This document shows positions 51,179 through 58,821 of a DNA stretch of 64,000 nucleotides, piece after piece (within the stretch, counting starts at the first letter, position 1; each line of letters starts with the position of its first letter). A program made the translations under genes and the position numbers. The notes under the pieces are model-generated. The model saw only the letters and a list, made by a program, of their open reading frames with translations. It did not search any database and was not told where the DNA came from. The stretch is from Psychromarinibacter sp048262455. GTDB lineage: Bacteria; Pseudomonadota; Alphaproteobacteria; Rhodobacterales; Rhodobacteraceae. The stretch spans positions 62,001 to 126,000 of the forward strand of contig JBLXFD010000005.1 of NCBI GenBank assembly GCA_048262455.1, given 5' to 3'.

Positions 51179-51595
51179 ATGAAGGTCTTGATCGTCGAAA
51201 GTGAACCCGAGCTAGGTCGCCTGTGGGCGCGTCACCTGCACCGTCAGGGCGCCGACGTCCACCTCGCCCTCTCGGAACAGCAGGCGGTCTCGCTGCTGCA
51301 GGACCGAAGCATCGACATCATCGTGCTCGACCTGGTGCTGGATGGCGGCAGCGCCTTCGCGGTGGCGGACTTTGCCAGTTACCGGCAGCCGAGCGCGCAG
51401 GTGATCTTCGTGACCGACACCTCGTTCTTCTCGGACGGCTCGATCTTTCGCCACATCTCCAACGCCTGCGCCTTCCTGCCCAGCGGCACACCGCCCGACG
51501 ATCTCGCCGCCGTGGTCAACCACTACGGCGCGGCAGAGCCGGAGTGCGCCTTCGTCAGCGGCACGTCGCGGCGGCGCGCGAAGGAGCACGGGTAG
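51179..51595 (+). CDS. Stand-alone, partly degenerate receiver-domain protein
   Basis: A 138-aa CheY-like fold. The phospho-acceptor Asp51 (IIVLDLVLDGG) is kept. The acidic pocket that is normally D/E-D reads VESE with Ser at position 8, and the conserved Lys before Pro is Leu (AFLPSG, residue 100). It may therefore signal weakly or independently of phosphate. GGAGG lies five bases before the ATG. No kinase or output partner is adjacent. Confidence 0.85.
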   Translation: MKVLIVESEPELGRLWARHLHRQGADVHLALSEQQAVSLLQDRSIDIIVLDLVLDGGSAFAVADFASYRQPSAQVIFVTDTSFFSDGSIFRHISNACAFLPSGTPPDDLAAVVNHYGAAEPECAFVSGTSRRRAKEHG

Positions 51596-51614
51596 CGCGG
51601 CCGCGCGTAGGCCG

Positions 51615-52610
51615 CTAAAGGACCGCGTCCCGTCCGTGCGGCGCCTCCCAGTCCAGCACCGGGTTGATGGGTATGATCCGGTGCGGGTTCACCGTCTCGT
51701 GGCTGTAGTGATAGTGGCGCACGATGTGCTCGAAGTTCACCGTCTCGGCCACCCGTCCTTCCGGCGCCGCCCACTGGTACAGCTCTCTCGCGTAGCCCCA
51801 GAGGTTGGGGAAGTCGCGCAGGTAGTCGCGGTTGCACTTGAAGTGGGTGTGGTACACCGGATCGAACCGGAACAGCGTGGTGGCCAGCCGCCAGTCCGCC
51901 TCGGTGATCCGCGCGCCCATGACGTAGCGGTTTTCCCCCAGCCGCTGCTCCAGCCAGTCGAGACTGCCAAACACCTCTCCCACCGCCTCGTCGTAGGCCT
52001 CCTGCGAGGTGGCGAAGCCGGCGCGGTAGACGCCGTTGTTCACGGTGTCGTAGATCCGCTTGTTCACCGGTTCGATCGCCTTGCGCAGGTCCTCGGGCCA
52101 GTAGTCGTCGCTGTTCCCGGTCAGCCCGTCAAAGGCGCTGTTGAACATGCGGATGATCTCGGCGCTTTCGTTGGACACGATGGTCTCCTGCTGCCGGTCC
52201 CAGAGCACCGGCACCGTCACCCGGCCCGACACCTTCGGGTCCGCCTTGATGTAGAGGTCCCGCAGGAAGGGCAGGTGGTACAGCAGATCGCCGGTCGCAC
52301 CCTCGAACCCGGTGTCAAAGCTCCATCCGCCCGACAGCATGTCGGGATGCACCACCGACACGCCCACCAGGTCCTCCAGCCCCTTCAGCTTGCGGAAGAT
52401 CAGCGCCCGGTGGGCCCAGGGGCAGGCGTAGGAGACGTAAAGGTGGTAGCGCCCCGGCTCCGCCCGGAAACCGCCCTCGCCGGTGGGCCCGGCGCTGCCG
52501 TCCACGGTGATCCAGTTGCGAAAGCTGGTCTTGTTCCGCACGAAGCGGCCCCCCTGCTGGGTGCCGTTCAGCCCGTTTTCCTGCCATTTGCCGTTTACCA
52601 GCTCACCCAT
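51615..52610 (-). CDS. Glutathionyl-hydroquinone reductase (YqjG/PcpF family)
   Basis: A 331-aa Xi-class GST. The N-terminal active site is YVSYACPWAHRALI, with the family's C-P-W-A-H catalytic Cys. Downstream are TVPVLWDRQQETIVSNESAEIIRM (GSH site) and helical-domain stretches ITEADWRLATTLFRFDPVYH and NLWGYARELYQ. It reduces glutathionyl-hydroquinones. GGAG is poor at the ATG (52610), but the start agrees with family length. Confidence 0.92.
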   Translation of the reverse strand: MGELVNGKWQENGLNGTQQGGRFVRNKTSFRNWITVDGSAGPTGEGGFRAEPGRYHLYVSYACPWAHRALIFRKLKGLEDLVGVSVVHPDMLSGGWSFDTGFEGATGDLLYHLPFLRDLYIKADPKVSGRVTVPVLWDRQQETIVSNESAEIIRMFNSAFDGLTGNSDDYWPEDLRKAIEPVNKRIYDTVNNGVYRAGFATSQEAYDEAVGEVFGSLDWLEQRLGENRYVMGARITEADWRLATTLFRFDPVYHTHFKCNRDYLRDFPNLWGYARELYQWAAPEGRVAETVNFEHIVRHYHYSHETVNPHRIIPINPVLDWEAPHGRDAVL

Positions 52611-52740
52611 CACGCTGCTCCTGCTATCTTGTTCCTTTGCTACATAGACCCTCCGGCGGCCATTGAAACGCCCGCGTCGGCGCATCCCCCCTGCGCCAGC
52701 GCACATGCCGTTTCCCGGTCGCACCCTGCCGCCTTTGGGT

Positions 52741-52768
52741 TTGCGGCGGGCGGCGGCGCTGCTATACC
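52741..52768 (+). promoter_or_regulatory. Possible promoter of the cbiX operon
   Basis: TTGCGG (52741-52746), 16 nt, TATACC (52763-52768). Transcription would begin at about 52775, exactly at the outer stem of the predicted leader. Weak match, listed because of that fit. Confidence 0.35.
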
Positions 52769-52774
52769 CCGGGG

Positions 52775-52916
52775 CGACGAAACCCGAAGACCGGGTCGGA
52801 CAGGAGTGCGGGCACAGGCCGACCCAAGCAGGGGGCCGGGGTCCGCGTCGTCGGGGCAGCGCCTTTCAGGGCGCTCCTCTCCCTTTCCGGCGCGGCAGAC
52901 CGAGAGGGACCACCTG
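52775..52916 (+). promoter_or_regulatory. Structured 5' leader, candidate riboswitch for the cbiX-cob operon
   Basis: Pairings read by eye: outer stem CGACGA (52775-52780)/TCGTCG (52848-52853); inner 7-bp stem GGGTCGG (52793-52799)/CCGACCC (52819-52825), which competes with ACCCG/CGGGT (52782-52786/52792-52796); stem AGCGCC (52858-52863)/GGCGCT (52870-52875); and CCTCTC (52876-52881) complementary to the Shine-Dalgarno GAGAGG (52902-52907) seven to ten bases before the ATG at 52917. The classical cobalamin box (CCGCAACTG type) is not seen. Confidence 0.5.
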
Positions 52917-53150
52917 ATGCCGATCCGCCTGTTCACCGCCCTTCCCGCCTTGCTGGGCGCCGCGCCCGCCGCGGCCCATCCCGGTCACCTTGCGGGGGCC
53001 ATGGGGCACGACCACTGGATCGGGCTCGCGGCGATCGGCGGCGCGGTGGCGGTTGCCGTCTGGGCCGGCCTGTGCGCCCGCAAGGCCCGCGCCGCGGCAG
53101 AGCCGGACAGCGCCCAGGAGCCCTCGGAAGACGAGGCGCAGGAGGCCTGA
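52917..53150 (+). CDS. Small DUF6732-like membrane protein
   Basis: A 77-aa protein: signal-like N-terminus (LFTALPALLGAAPAAAHPGH), a His-containing patch HPGHLAGAMGHDHW, one membrane helix (GLAAIGGAVAVAVWAGLCA) and an acidic tail. Histidines next to the membrane suggest metal contact. It precedes cbiX by two bases, so a role with cobalt is plausible but unproven. Confidence 0.75.
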   Translation: MPIRLFTALPALLGAAPAAAHPGHLAGAMGHDHWIGLAAIGGAVAVAVWAGLCARKARAAAEPDSAQEPSEDEAQEA

Positions 53151-53152
53151 GC

Positions 53153-54241
53153 ATGGCGCGCACCGGCGTGATGATCTGCGGCCACGGCTCGCGCAGCCAG
53201 GCCGCGGTGGACGAATTCGCCGTGCTCGCGCGGAAGCTGCCGGACCTGCTGCCGCAGGACTGGCTGGTGGACTACGGGTATCTCGAGTTCGCCAACCCGG
53301 TGATCCGCGACGGGCTGGACCGGCTGCGAGAGGCGGGCTGCGAGCGGATCCTCGCGGTGCCGGGGATGCTCTTCGCGGCGATGCATTCCAAGAACGACAT
53401 CCCCACGGTGCTGAACACCTACGCCGCGCGCCACGGCATCACCGTCAGCTACGGCCGCGAGCTGGGGGTGGACCCAAAGATGATCGCCGCCGCCGGCGCC
53501 CGGGTGCGCGAGGCGGTGGCGCGCGCGGATGCCCAGACGGGGCCGGTGCCGCTGGAGGAAACCTGCCTCGTGGTCATCGGCCGCGGCGCCTCTGATCCCG
53601 ACGCCAATGCCAACGTGTCCAAGATCGCGCGGATGCTGTGGGAGGGCATGGGCTTCGGCTGGTGCGAGGTCGGCTATTCCGGCGTCACCTTCCCGCTGGT
53701 GCAGCCCTGCCTCGAACACGTGGCCAGGCTCGGCTACCGCCGCGTCGTGGTCTTCCCCTACTTCCTCTTCACCGGCATCCTGATCGACCGCATCTACGGC
53801 TTCACCGACCGCGTCGCCGCCGCGCATCCGCAGATCGAGTTCGTCAAGGCAGGCTACCTGAACGATCACCCCAAGGTGCTGGAAACCTTCGCCGAACGCA
53901 TCACCGAACAGGTGGGCGAGGTGCTGCCGCCCAACTGCGCCATGTGCAAGTACCGCACCCAGGTGCTGGGCTTCGAGGCCGAGGTGGGCGCTGTGCAGGA
54001 AAGCCACCACCACCACGTGGAAGGCCAGGGAGCCAGCGCCCCCGGCTCCAACGTCGCCGACTGCGCGCTTTGCGACGATTTCTGCACCGGCGAATGCCGG
54101 CTGGAGACGGCGCACCACCACCACCATCACGATCACGATCACGACCATCACCACCACGACCACCATCACCACCACCACGCCACCTACCCCCACGCGCAGC
54201 ACCCCCACGGCCCCGAAAGCGCCCGCGCCCGCAGGAAGTGA
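53153..54241 (+). CDS. cbiX: Sirohydrochlorin cobaltochelatase (CbiX) with long His-rich tail
   Basis: A 362-aa chelatase that inserts Co2+ early in corrin synthesis. Two CbiX halves: GVMICGHGSRSQAAVDEF at the N-terminus and LVVIGRGASDPDAN from about residue 138, with metal-ligand His in CGHGSR and LVQPCLEHV. After about 260 comes NCAMCKYRTQ (CxxC), then DCALCDDFCTGEC and a tail in which most of some 30 residues are His or Asp. Large CbiX proteins of Bacillus have a similar His-rich stretch and MxCxxC Fe-S site. Confidence 0.93.
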   Translation: MARTGVMICGHGSRSQAAVDEFAVLARKLPDLLPQDWLVDYGYLEFANPVIRDGLDRLREAGCERILAVPGMLFAAMHSKNDIPTVLNTYAARHGITVSYGRELGVDPKMIAAAGARVREAVARADAQTGPVPLEETCLVVIGRGASDPDANANVSKIARMLWEGMGFGWCEVGYSGVTFPLVQPCLEHVARLGYRRVVVFPYFLFTGILIDRIYGFTDRVAAAHPQIEFVKAGYLNDHPKVLETFAERITEQVGEVLPPNCAMCKYRTQVLGFEAEVGAVQESHHHHVEGQGASAPGSNVADCALCDDFCTGECRLETAHHHHHHDHDHDHHHHDHHHHHHATYPHAQHPHGPESARARRK

Positions 54242-54253
54242 TCCCGCCCCGGA

Positions 54254-54274
54254 TTCTTCTGGTCTGAAATATCC
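54254..54274 (-). repeat. Copy A of a dispersed intergenic motif
   Basis: Read on the minus strand the core is GGATATTTCAGACCAGAAGA plus one A. It matches copy B at 58782-58801 at most positions (GG-ATTTC-GAC-AGAAGAA). It lies in the 76-bp gap between cbiX and cobH. Confidence 0.55.
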
Positions 54275-54317
54275 CCGCCGGAGGCTCCGCAGCCGGCCAA
54301 CCCGCGAGCCGCCCGAC

Positions 54318-54956
54318 ATGCGCCCCTACCTCAAGGACCCCGCCGCCATCTACGCCGAGAGCTTCGCCACCGTGCGGCGTGAGGCGCGGCTGGAACGGTT
54401 CGATCCGGCGATGGCGCGGCTCGCCACGCGGGTGATCCACGCCTGCGGCATGACCGAGGTCGCCGACCGGCTGGCGTTCTCCAAGGGCGCCGCGGCCGCA
54501 GGGGTGGCGGCGCTGGCAGCCGGGGCGCCGGTGCTTTGCGACTGCGAGATGGTCGCGGCAGGGGTGATCCGCCGCTACCTCCCGGCGGGCAACGAGGTGC
54601 GGGTCACGCTGAACGAGCCGGAGGTGCCCGACCTCGCAGCGCGGCTGGGCACCACCCGCTCGGCGGCGGCGGTGGACCTGTGGCGGGACCGGCTGGAAGG
54701 CGCGGTGGTGGCCATCGGCAACGCCCCCACCGCCCTGTTCCACCTGCTGGAGCGGCTCGACGAGGGCTGGCCTCGCCCGGCGCTGATCCTCGGCTTTCCC
54801 GTCGGCTTCGTCGGCGCGGCTGAATCCAAGGCGGAACTGGCGCGCGATCCCCGCGGCTGCGGCTTTGTCGCCCTGCGCGGCCGCCGCGGCGGGTCGGCCA
54901 TGGCCTCGGCGGCGGTTAACGCGCTGGCGGCGGGCCTGCCGGAGGCGGAGGCATGA
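54318..54956 (+). CDS. cobH: Precorrin-8X methylmutase
   Basis: A 212-aa enzyme moving the C11 methyl to C12 to give hydrogenobyrinate. Start YLKDPAAIYAESFATVRREA, the catalytic His in RVIHACGMTE, and ILGFPVGFVGAAESK are hallmarks of CobH/CbiC. It overlaps cobL by four bases (ATGA). Confidence 0.95.
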   Translation: MRPYLKDPAAIYAESFATVRREARLERFDPAMARLATRVIHACGMTEVADRLAFSKGAAAAGVAALAAGAPVLCDCEMVAAGVIRRYLPAGNEVRVTLNEPEVPDLAARLGTTRSAAAVDLWRDRLEGAVVAIGNAPTALFHLLERLDEGWPRPALILGFPVGFVGAAESKAELARDPRGCGFVALRGRRGGSAMASAAVNALAAGLPEAEA

Positions 54957-56155
54957 GCGCCCCCTGGCTGCACGTGGTAGGCATCGGCGAGGACGGCATG
55001 GAGGGTCTTTCCCCCGCCGCCCGCGCGGTGGTGGAGGCGGCCGAGGTGATCCTCGGCGGCGACCGTCACCACCGGCTGTCGGACAGTGTGACCGCAGAGC
55101 GCATCGCCTGGCCCTCGCCCTTCGACGCGATGATCGACACGATCCGCGGCATGAAGGGCCGCCGCGCCGTGGTGCTGGTCACCGGCGATCCCCTGTGGTT
55201 CTCGGTCGGCGCCCGCATCCTGCGCGCCATCGACCCGGCCGAAGTGGTGTTCCACCCGCAGATCTCCGCCTTCCAGCTGGCGGCGGCGCGCATGGGCTGG
55301 TCGCTGGCGGATGTCGAGACGCTGACGGTGCATGGCCGCCCGGCAGAGCAGATGATCCCCTTCATCCAGCCCGGCGCGCGGCTGCTGATCCTGACCACCG
55401 GCGCCGGAACCCCGGCCCGCATCGCCGGCTTCCTCGCCGAACGCGGCTACGGCGGCTCGACCATGACGGTGCTGGCGGCCATGGGCGGCGCGCGCGAGCA
55501 ACGCTTTGATGGCACGGCGGCGGACTGGTCGCAGGAGGTGCCGGCCTTCAACACCCTCGCGGTGGACTGCCGCGCGGGGCTGGAAGCATTGGTGCTGAGC
55601 CGCGCCCCCGGGCTGCCGGACGAGGTGTTCCGAAACGACGGCACCATGACCAAGCAGGAGGTGCGCGCGGTCACGCTGGCGCGGCTGATGCCGATGCGCG
55701 GGGCGCTGCTGTGGGACGTGGGGGCGGGCTGCGGCTCCGTCGGGATCGAGTGGATGCGCGCCGCCCGCGACGCCCGCGCCATCGGGATCGAGCCGCGCGC
55801 CGACCGCCGGGCACTGGCCGCGGCCAACGCGCAGGCGCTGGGTACGCCGCGGCTGGAACTGGTGGCCGGGGAAGCGCCCGGCGCGCTGGCAGGCCTTGCC
55901 GCGCCCGATGCCGTGTTCATCGGCGGCGGGCTGGACGCGCAGGTGTTCGAGGCCTGCTGGACGGCGTTGAAGCCGCTGGGCCGGTTGGTGGCCAATACCG
56001 TGACGCTGGAATCCGAGGCACGGCTGCTGGCCCTGCACGCATCCCACGGCGGCACCCTCAGCCGCATCGCGGTACAGCGGGCCGAGCCGGTGGGCCGCCT
56101 GCACGGCTGGCGCCCGGCGATGCCGGTGACGCAGTGGAGCCTGGTGAAGCGTTGA
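54953..56155 (+). CDS. cobL: Precorrin-6Y C5,15-methyltransferase (decarboxylating)
   Basis: A 400-aa fusion. The N-terminal CbiE half (about 1-205) is a canonical tetrapyrrole methylase (VVGIGEDGMEGLSPAARAVVEAAEVILGG; VTGDPLWFSVG). The C-terminal CbiT half (about 215-400) is a Rossmann SAM methylase (LWDVGAGCGSVGIEWMRAA; VFIGGGLD). Together they methylate C5 and C15 and decarboxylate the acetate at C12. Its stop overlaps the TTG start of cobI. Confidence 0.95.
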   Translation: MSAPWLHVVGIGEDGMEGLSPAARAVVEAAEVILGGDRHHRLSDSVTAERIAWPSPFDAMIDTIRGMKGRRAVVLVTGDPLWFSVGARILRAIDPAEVVFHPQISAFQLAAARMGWSLADVETLTVHGRPAEQMIPFIQPGARLLILTTGAGTPARIAGFLAERGYGGSTMTVLAAMGGAREQRFDGTAADWSQEVPAFNTLAVDCRAGLEALVLSRAPGLPDEVFRNDGTMTKQEVRAVTLARLMPMRGALLWDVGAGCGSVGIEWMRAARDARAIGIEPRADRRALAAANAQALGTPRLELVAGEAPGALAGLAAPDAVFIGGGLDAQVFEACWTALKPLGRLVANTVTLESEARLLALHASHGGTLSRIAVQRAEPVGRLHGWRPAMPVTQWSLVKR

Positions 56156-56859
56156 GCGGCAAGGGCACCCTTTACGGCGTCGGGCTCGGTCCCGGGGACC
56201 CCGGTCTCATCACCCGCCGCGCCGCCGCGCTGATCGAGGGGGCCGAGGTCGTCGCCTACCCGGCGCTGGCCGGCGGCGACAGCCTTGCCCGCGCCATCGC
56301 GGCGGAGCTCATCCCAGAGGGGGTGCGCGAGATCGTGATGAACGTGCCGATGACCCGCGACCGCGCCCCCGCCCAACGCGCCTATGACCTTGGCGCGGCG
56401 GCGATCGCGGCAGAGCTGGAGGCGGGGCGCGACGTGGTTTGCCTGTGCGAGGGCGATCCGCTGTTCTACGGCTCCTTCATGTACATCCACGCGCGGCTGA
56501 AGGCCGCCTACCGCGTCGAGGTGGTGCCCGGCGTGACCTCGCTGACCGCCTGCGCCGCCCGCGCCGGCCTGCCGCTGGCCGCCCGGAACGAGCGGCTGAC
56601 GGTGCTGCCCGGCCCGCTGCCCGACGCGGTGCTGGCAGAGCGTATCGCCGGGGCGGAGAGCCTTGCGATCCTGAAGGTGGGGCGGCACCTGCCGCGGATC
56701 CGCGCGGTGATCCGCGGGCTGGGGCTGGAGCCGCGCGCGGTCTACGTCGAGCGCGCCAGCCTGCCCGAGGAGCGCGTGCTGCCGCTGGCCGAAGCCCCCG
56801 AGGACGCGCCCTATTTCTCGATGATCCTGCTGACCAAGGGGGCGGACCCGTGGCTGTGA
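56152..56859 (+). CDS. cobI: Precorrin-2 C20-methyltransferase
   Basis: A 235-aa tetrapyrrole methylase. It uses a TTG start at 56152 overlapping the cobL stop (TTGA), reading MSGKGTLYGVGLGPGDPGLI. Further marks: VVCLCEGDPLFYGSFMYIHARL and VVPGVTSLTACAARAGLPLA. It supplies the second SAM-dependent methylation after uroporphyrinogen methylation. 27 bp separate it from the cbiG-cobJ fusion. Confidence 0.94.
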   Translation: MSGKGTLYGVGLGPGDPGLITRRAAALIEGAEVVAYPALAGGDSLARAIAAELIPEGVREIVMNVPMTRDRAPAQRAYDLGAAAIAAELEAGRDVVCLCEGDPLFYGSFMYIHARLKAAYRVEVVPGVTSLTACAARAGLPLAARNERLTVLPGPLPDAVLAERIAGAESLAILKVGRHLPRIRAVIRGLGLEPRAVYVERASLPEERVLPLAEAPEDAPYFSMILLTKGADPWL

Positions 56860-56886
56860 CCCGCGCCCCCGCATACCGGAACCTGC

Positions 56887-58716
56887 ATGCCTGATCCCGC
56901 TCCCGTCGTTCTTGTCCTCTCCCGCTCTGGTGAGGAAACCGCCCGCCGTGTCGCCGCCGCGCTGGGGGCGCCGCTGCATGGCCGCGCCGGCCGGGTGGAC
57001 CGTGCCGACGCCTTCTTCGACAACGCGCTGGACCACGCGCGTGACCTCTTCGCCGCCGGGGTGCCGGTGGTGGGAGTCTGTGCCAGCGGCATCCTGATCC
57101 GCGCCGTGGCGCCGCTGCTGTCGGACAAGCGGGCCGAGCCGCCGGTGCTCTCGGTCTCGGACGACGGCGCGGTGGTGGTGCCGCTGCTGGGCGGCCACCG
57201 CGGCGCCAACCGGCTGGCGCAGCAGATCGCGGCGGCGCTGGGGGCCACGGCGGCCGTGACCACCGCCGGCGACGTGGCGCTGGGCGTGGCGCTGGACGCG
57301 CCCCCGCCGGGCTGGATGCTGGAGAACCCCGGTGACGCCAAGGCCGCGATGGCGGCGCTGCTGTCGGGCGGCGGGGCCTTCGTGACGGGCGACGAGGCGG
57401 CCGGGGCGGACTGGCTTGCGCCGCTGCCGAAGGGCGAGGCGGTGGAGATCGCCTGCACCATGGCGCCGCTGGCCGAGGCGCGGACCCCGCGGCTGACCTT
57501 CCGCCCCCGGCGCGCGGTGCTGGGCGTCGGCGCCTCGCGCGGCTGCCCGCCGGAGGAACTGGCGGGGCTGGTGCGCGGGTTGCTGGACGAGGCCGGGCTG
57601 GCGCCGGGGGCGCTGGCCGCGGTGGCGACGGCGGACCTGAAGGCGGACGAGCCGGCGGTGCTGGCGCTGGCGGCGGACCTGGGCGTGCCGCTGCGGCTGT
57701 TCGACGCCGCCGGGCTGGAGGCCGAGACGCCGCGTTGCGCCACCAGATCGGAGGTCGTCTTTGCCGAGATCGGCGCCCACGGAGTGGCTGAGAACGCCGC
57801 GCTGGCGGCTGCAGGCCCCGAGGCGGCGCTGTGGCAGCCCAAGCGCAAGTCGGCCATGGGAACGGCGGCGCTGGCGCTGTCCCCCCGCCCCATCACCGCG
57901 CCCGCCGGGCGTCGGCGCGGGCGGCTGTCGCTGGTGGGGATCGGTCCGGGGCAGGCGGTCTGGCGCACGCCGGAGGCAAGCCGGCTGGTGACCGAGGCGG
58001 AGGACCTGGTTGGTTACGGACTGTACATCGACCTGCTGGGGCCGCTGGCGGCGGGCAAGCCGCGCCACGACTTCCCGTTGGGGGGAGAGGAGGACCGCTG
58101 CCGCTTCGCCTTGGAACTGGCGGGAACCGGCCGCGACGTGGCGCTTATCTGCTCCGGCGACGCGGGCATCTACGCCATGGGGGCGCTGGTCTTCGAGTTG
58201 CTGGACCGGGGTCCCGCGGCGCAGGGGGTAAGCGCGCCGGCGCGGCGGGTCGAGGTGGTCTCTGCCCCCGGGGTCTCGGCGCTGCAGGCGGCGGCGGCGC
58301 GGGCCGGGGCGCCGCTGGGCCACGATTTCTGCGCGATCTCGCTGTCGGACCTGCTGACCCCGCGCGAGGACATCCTGCGGCGGGTGCGCGCCGCGGCCGA
58401 GGGCGATTTCGTCATCGCCTTCTACAACCCGGTGTCCAAGCGCCGCCGCGATCTGCTGGCGCTGGCGCGGGACTGCCTGCTGGCGCATCGCCCGGCGGAT
58501 TGCCCGGTGCTGCTTGCCAGCTCGCTTGGCCGGCCGGAGGAGGCCCTGCGCTACCGGCGGCTGGACGCGCTGGAGGTGGACGAGGTGGACATGCTGACGG
58601 TGGTGCTGGTGGGGTCGTCGCAGTCGCGGCTTTGGGAGACGGGCGAGGCGCCGCGGATGTACACGCCGCGGGGCTATGCGCGGCGGATCGACGGGGATCT
58701 TTCCGGTGGGGCGTGA
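56887..58716 (+). CDS. cobJ: CbiG-CobJ fusion (precorrin-3B C17-methyltransferase)
   Basis: A 609-aa two-function protein. Residues 1-215 are the CbiG N-terminal and middle region (VCASGILIRAVAPLLSDKRAEPPVLSVSDDG; PLLGGHRGANRLAQQIA), about 218-335 the CbiG C-terminal/CobE domain (VLGVGASRGCPPEEL), and from about 346 a CobJ/CbiH methylase (LSLVGIGPGQA; LICSGDAGIYAMG; SAPGVSALQAAAARAG; IAFYNPVSKRR). CobJ methylates C17 with ring contraction. The CbiG part, a lactone hydrolase in the anaerobic route, would be needed only if substrates of that route appear, and may serve as CobE. Confidence 0.93.
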   Translation: MPDPAPVVLVLSRSGEETARRVAAALGAPLHGRAGRVDRADAFFDNALDHARDLFAAGVPVVGVCASGILIRAVAPLLSDKRAEPPVLSVSDDGAVVVPLLGGHRGANRLAQQIAAALGATAAVTTAGDVALGVALDAPPPGWMLENPGDAKAAMAALLSGGGAFVTGDEAAGADWLAPLPKGEAVEIACTMAPLAEARTPRLTFRPRRAVLGVGASRGCPPEELAGLVRGLLDEAGLAPGALAAVATADLKADEPAVLALAADLGVPLRLFDAAGLEAETPRCATRSEVVFAEIGAHGVAENAALAAAGPEAALWQPKRKSAMGTAALALSPRPITAPAGRRRGRLSLVGIGPGQAVWRTPEASRLVTEAEDLVGYGLYIDLLGPLAAGKPRHDFPLGGEEDRCRFALELAGTGRDVALICSGDAGIYAMGALVFELLDRGPAAQGVSAPARRVEVVSAPGVSALQAAAARAGAPLGHDFCAISLSDLLTPREDILRRVRAAAEGDFVIAFYNPVSKRRRDLLALARDCLLAHRPADCPVLLASSLGRPEEALRYRRLDALEVDEVDMLTVVLVGSSQSRLWETGEAPRMYTPRGYARRIDGDLSGGA

Positions 58717-58754
58717 TCCGGCGGAGCGCCTGCGGCGCAAGATCTTACTTGTGG

Positions 58755-58773
58755 CTGGGGGCGCTGCCCCCAG
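58755..58773 (+). terminator. Hairpin between cobJ and cobM
   Basis: CTGGGGGC (58755-58762), loop GCT and GCCCCCAG (58766-58773) form a perfect 8-bp stem directly upstream of intergenic motif copy B. It may attenuate transcription inside the operon. No T-tract follows. Confidence 0.5.
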
Positions 58774-58781
58774 GCCCCCGC

Positions 58782-58801
58782 GGTATTTCGGACAAGAAGA
58801 A
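58782..58801 (+). repeat. Copy B of a dispersed intergenic motif
   Basis: GGTATTTCGGACAAGAAGAA, close to copy A at 54254-54274 on the other strand. It follows a GC-rich hairpin. I recall similar hairpin-plus-ATATTT strings between genes in Rhodobacteraceae genomes. Confidence 0.55.
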
Positions 58802-58821
58802 ACTGGAAAGGGGCGCGTGGC

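Noticed and set aside
52676..52916. Classical cobalamin riboswitch upstream of cbiX
   Set aside because: The conserved CCGCAACTG-type box and the usual GGGAA/GCCACTG elements are not visible, so only a generic structured leader is claimed.
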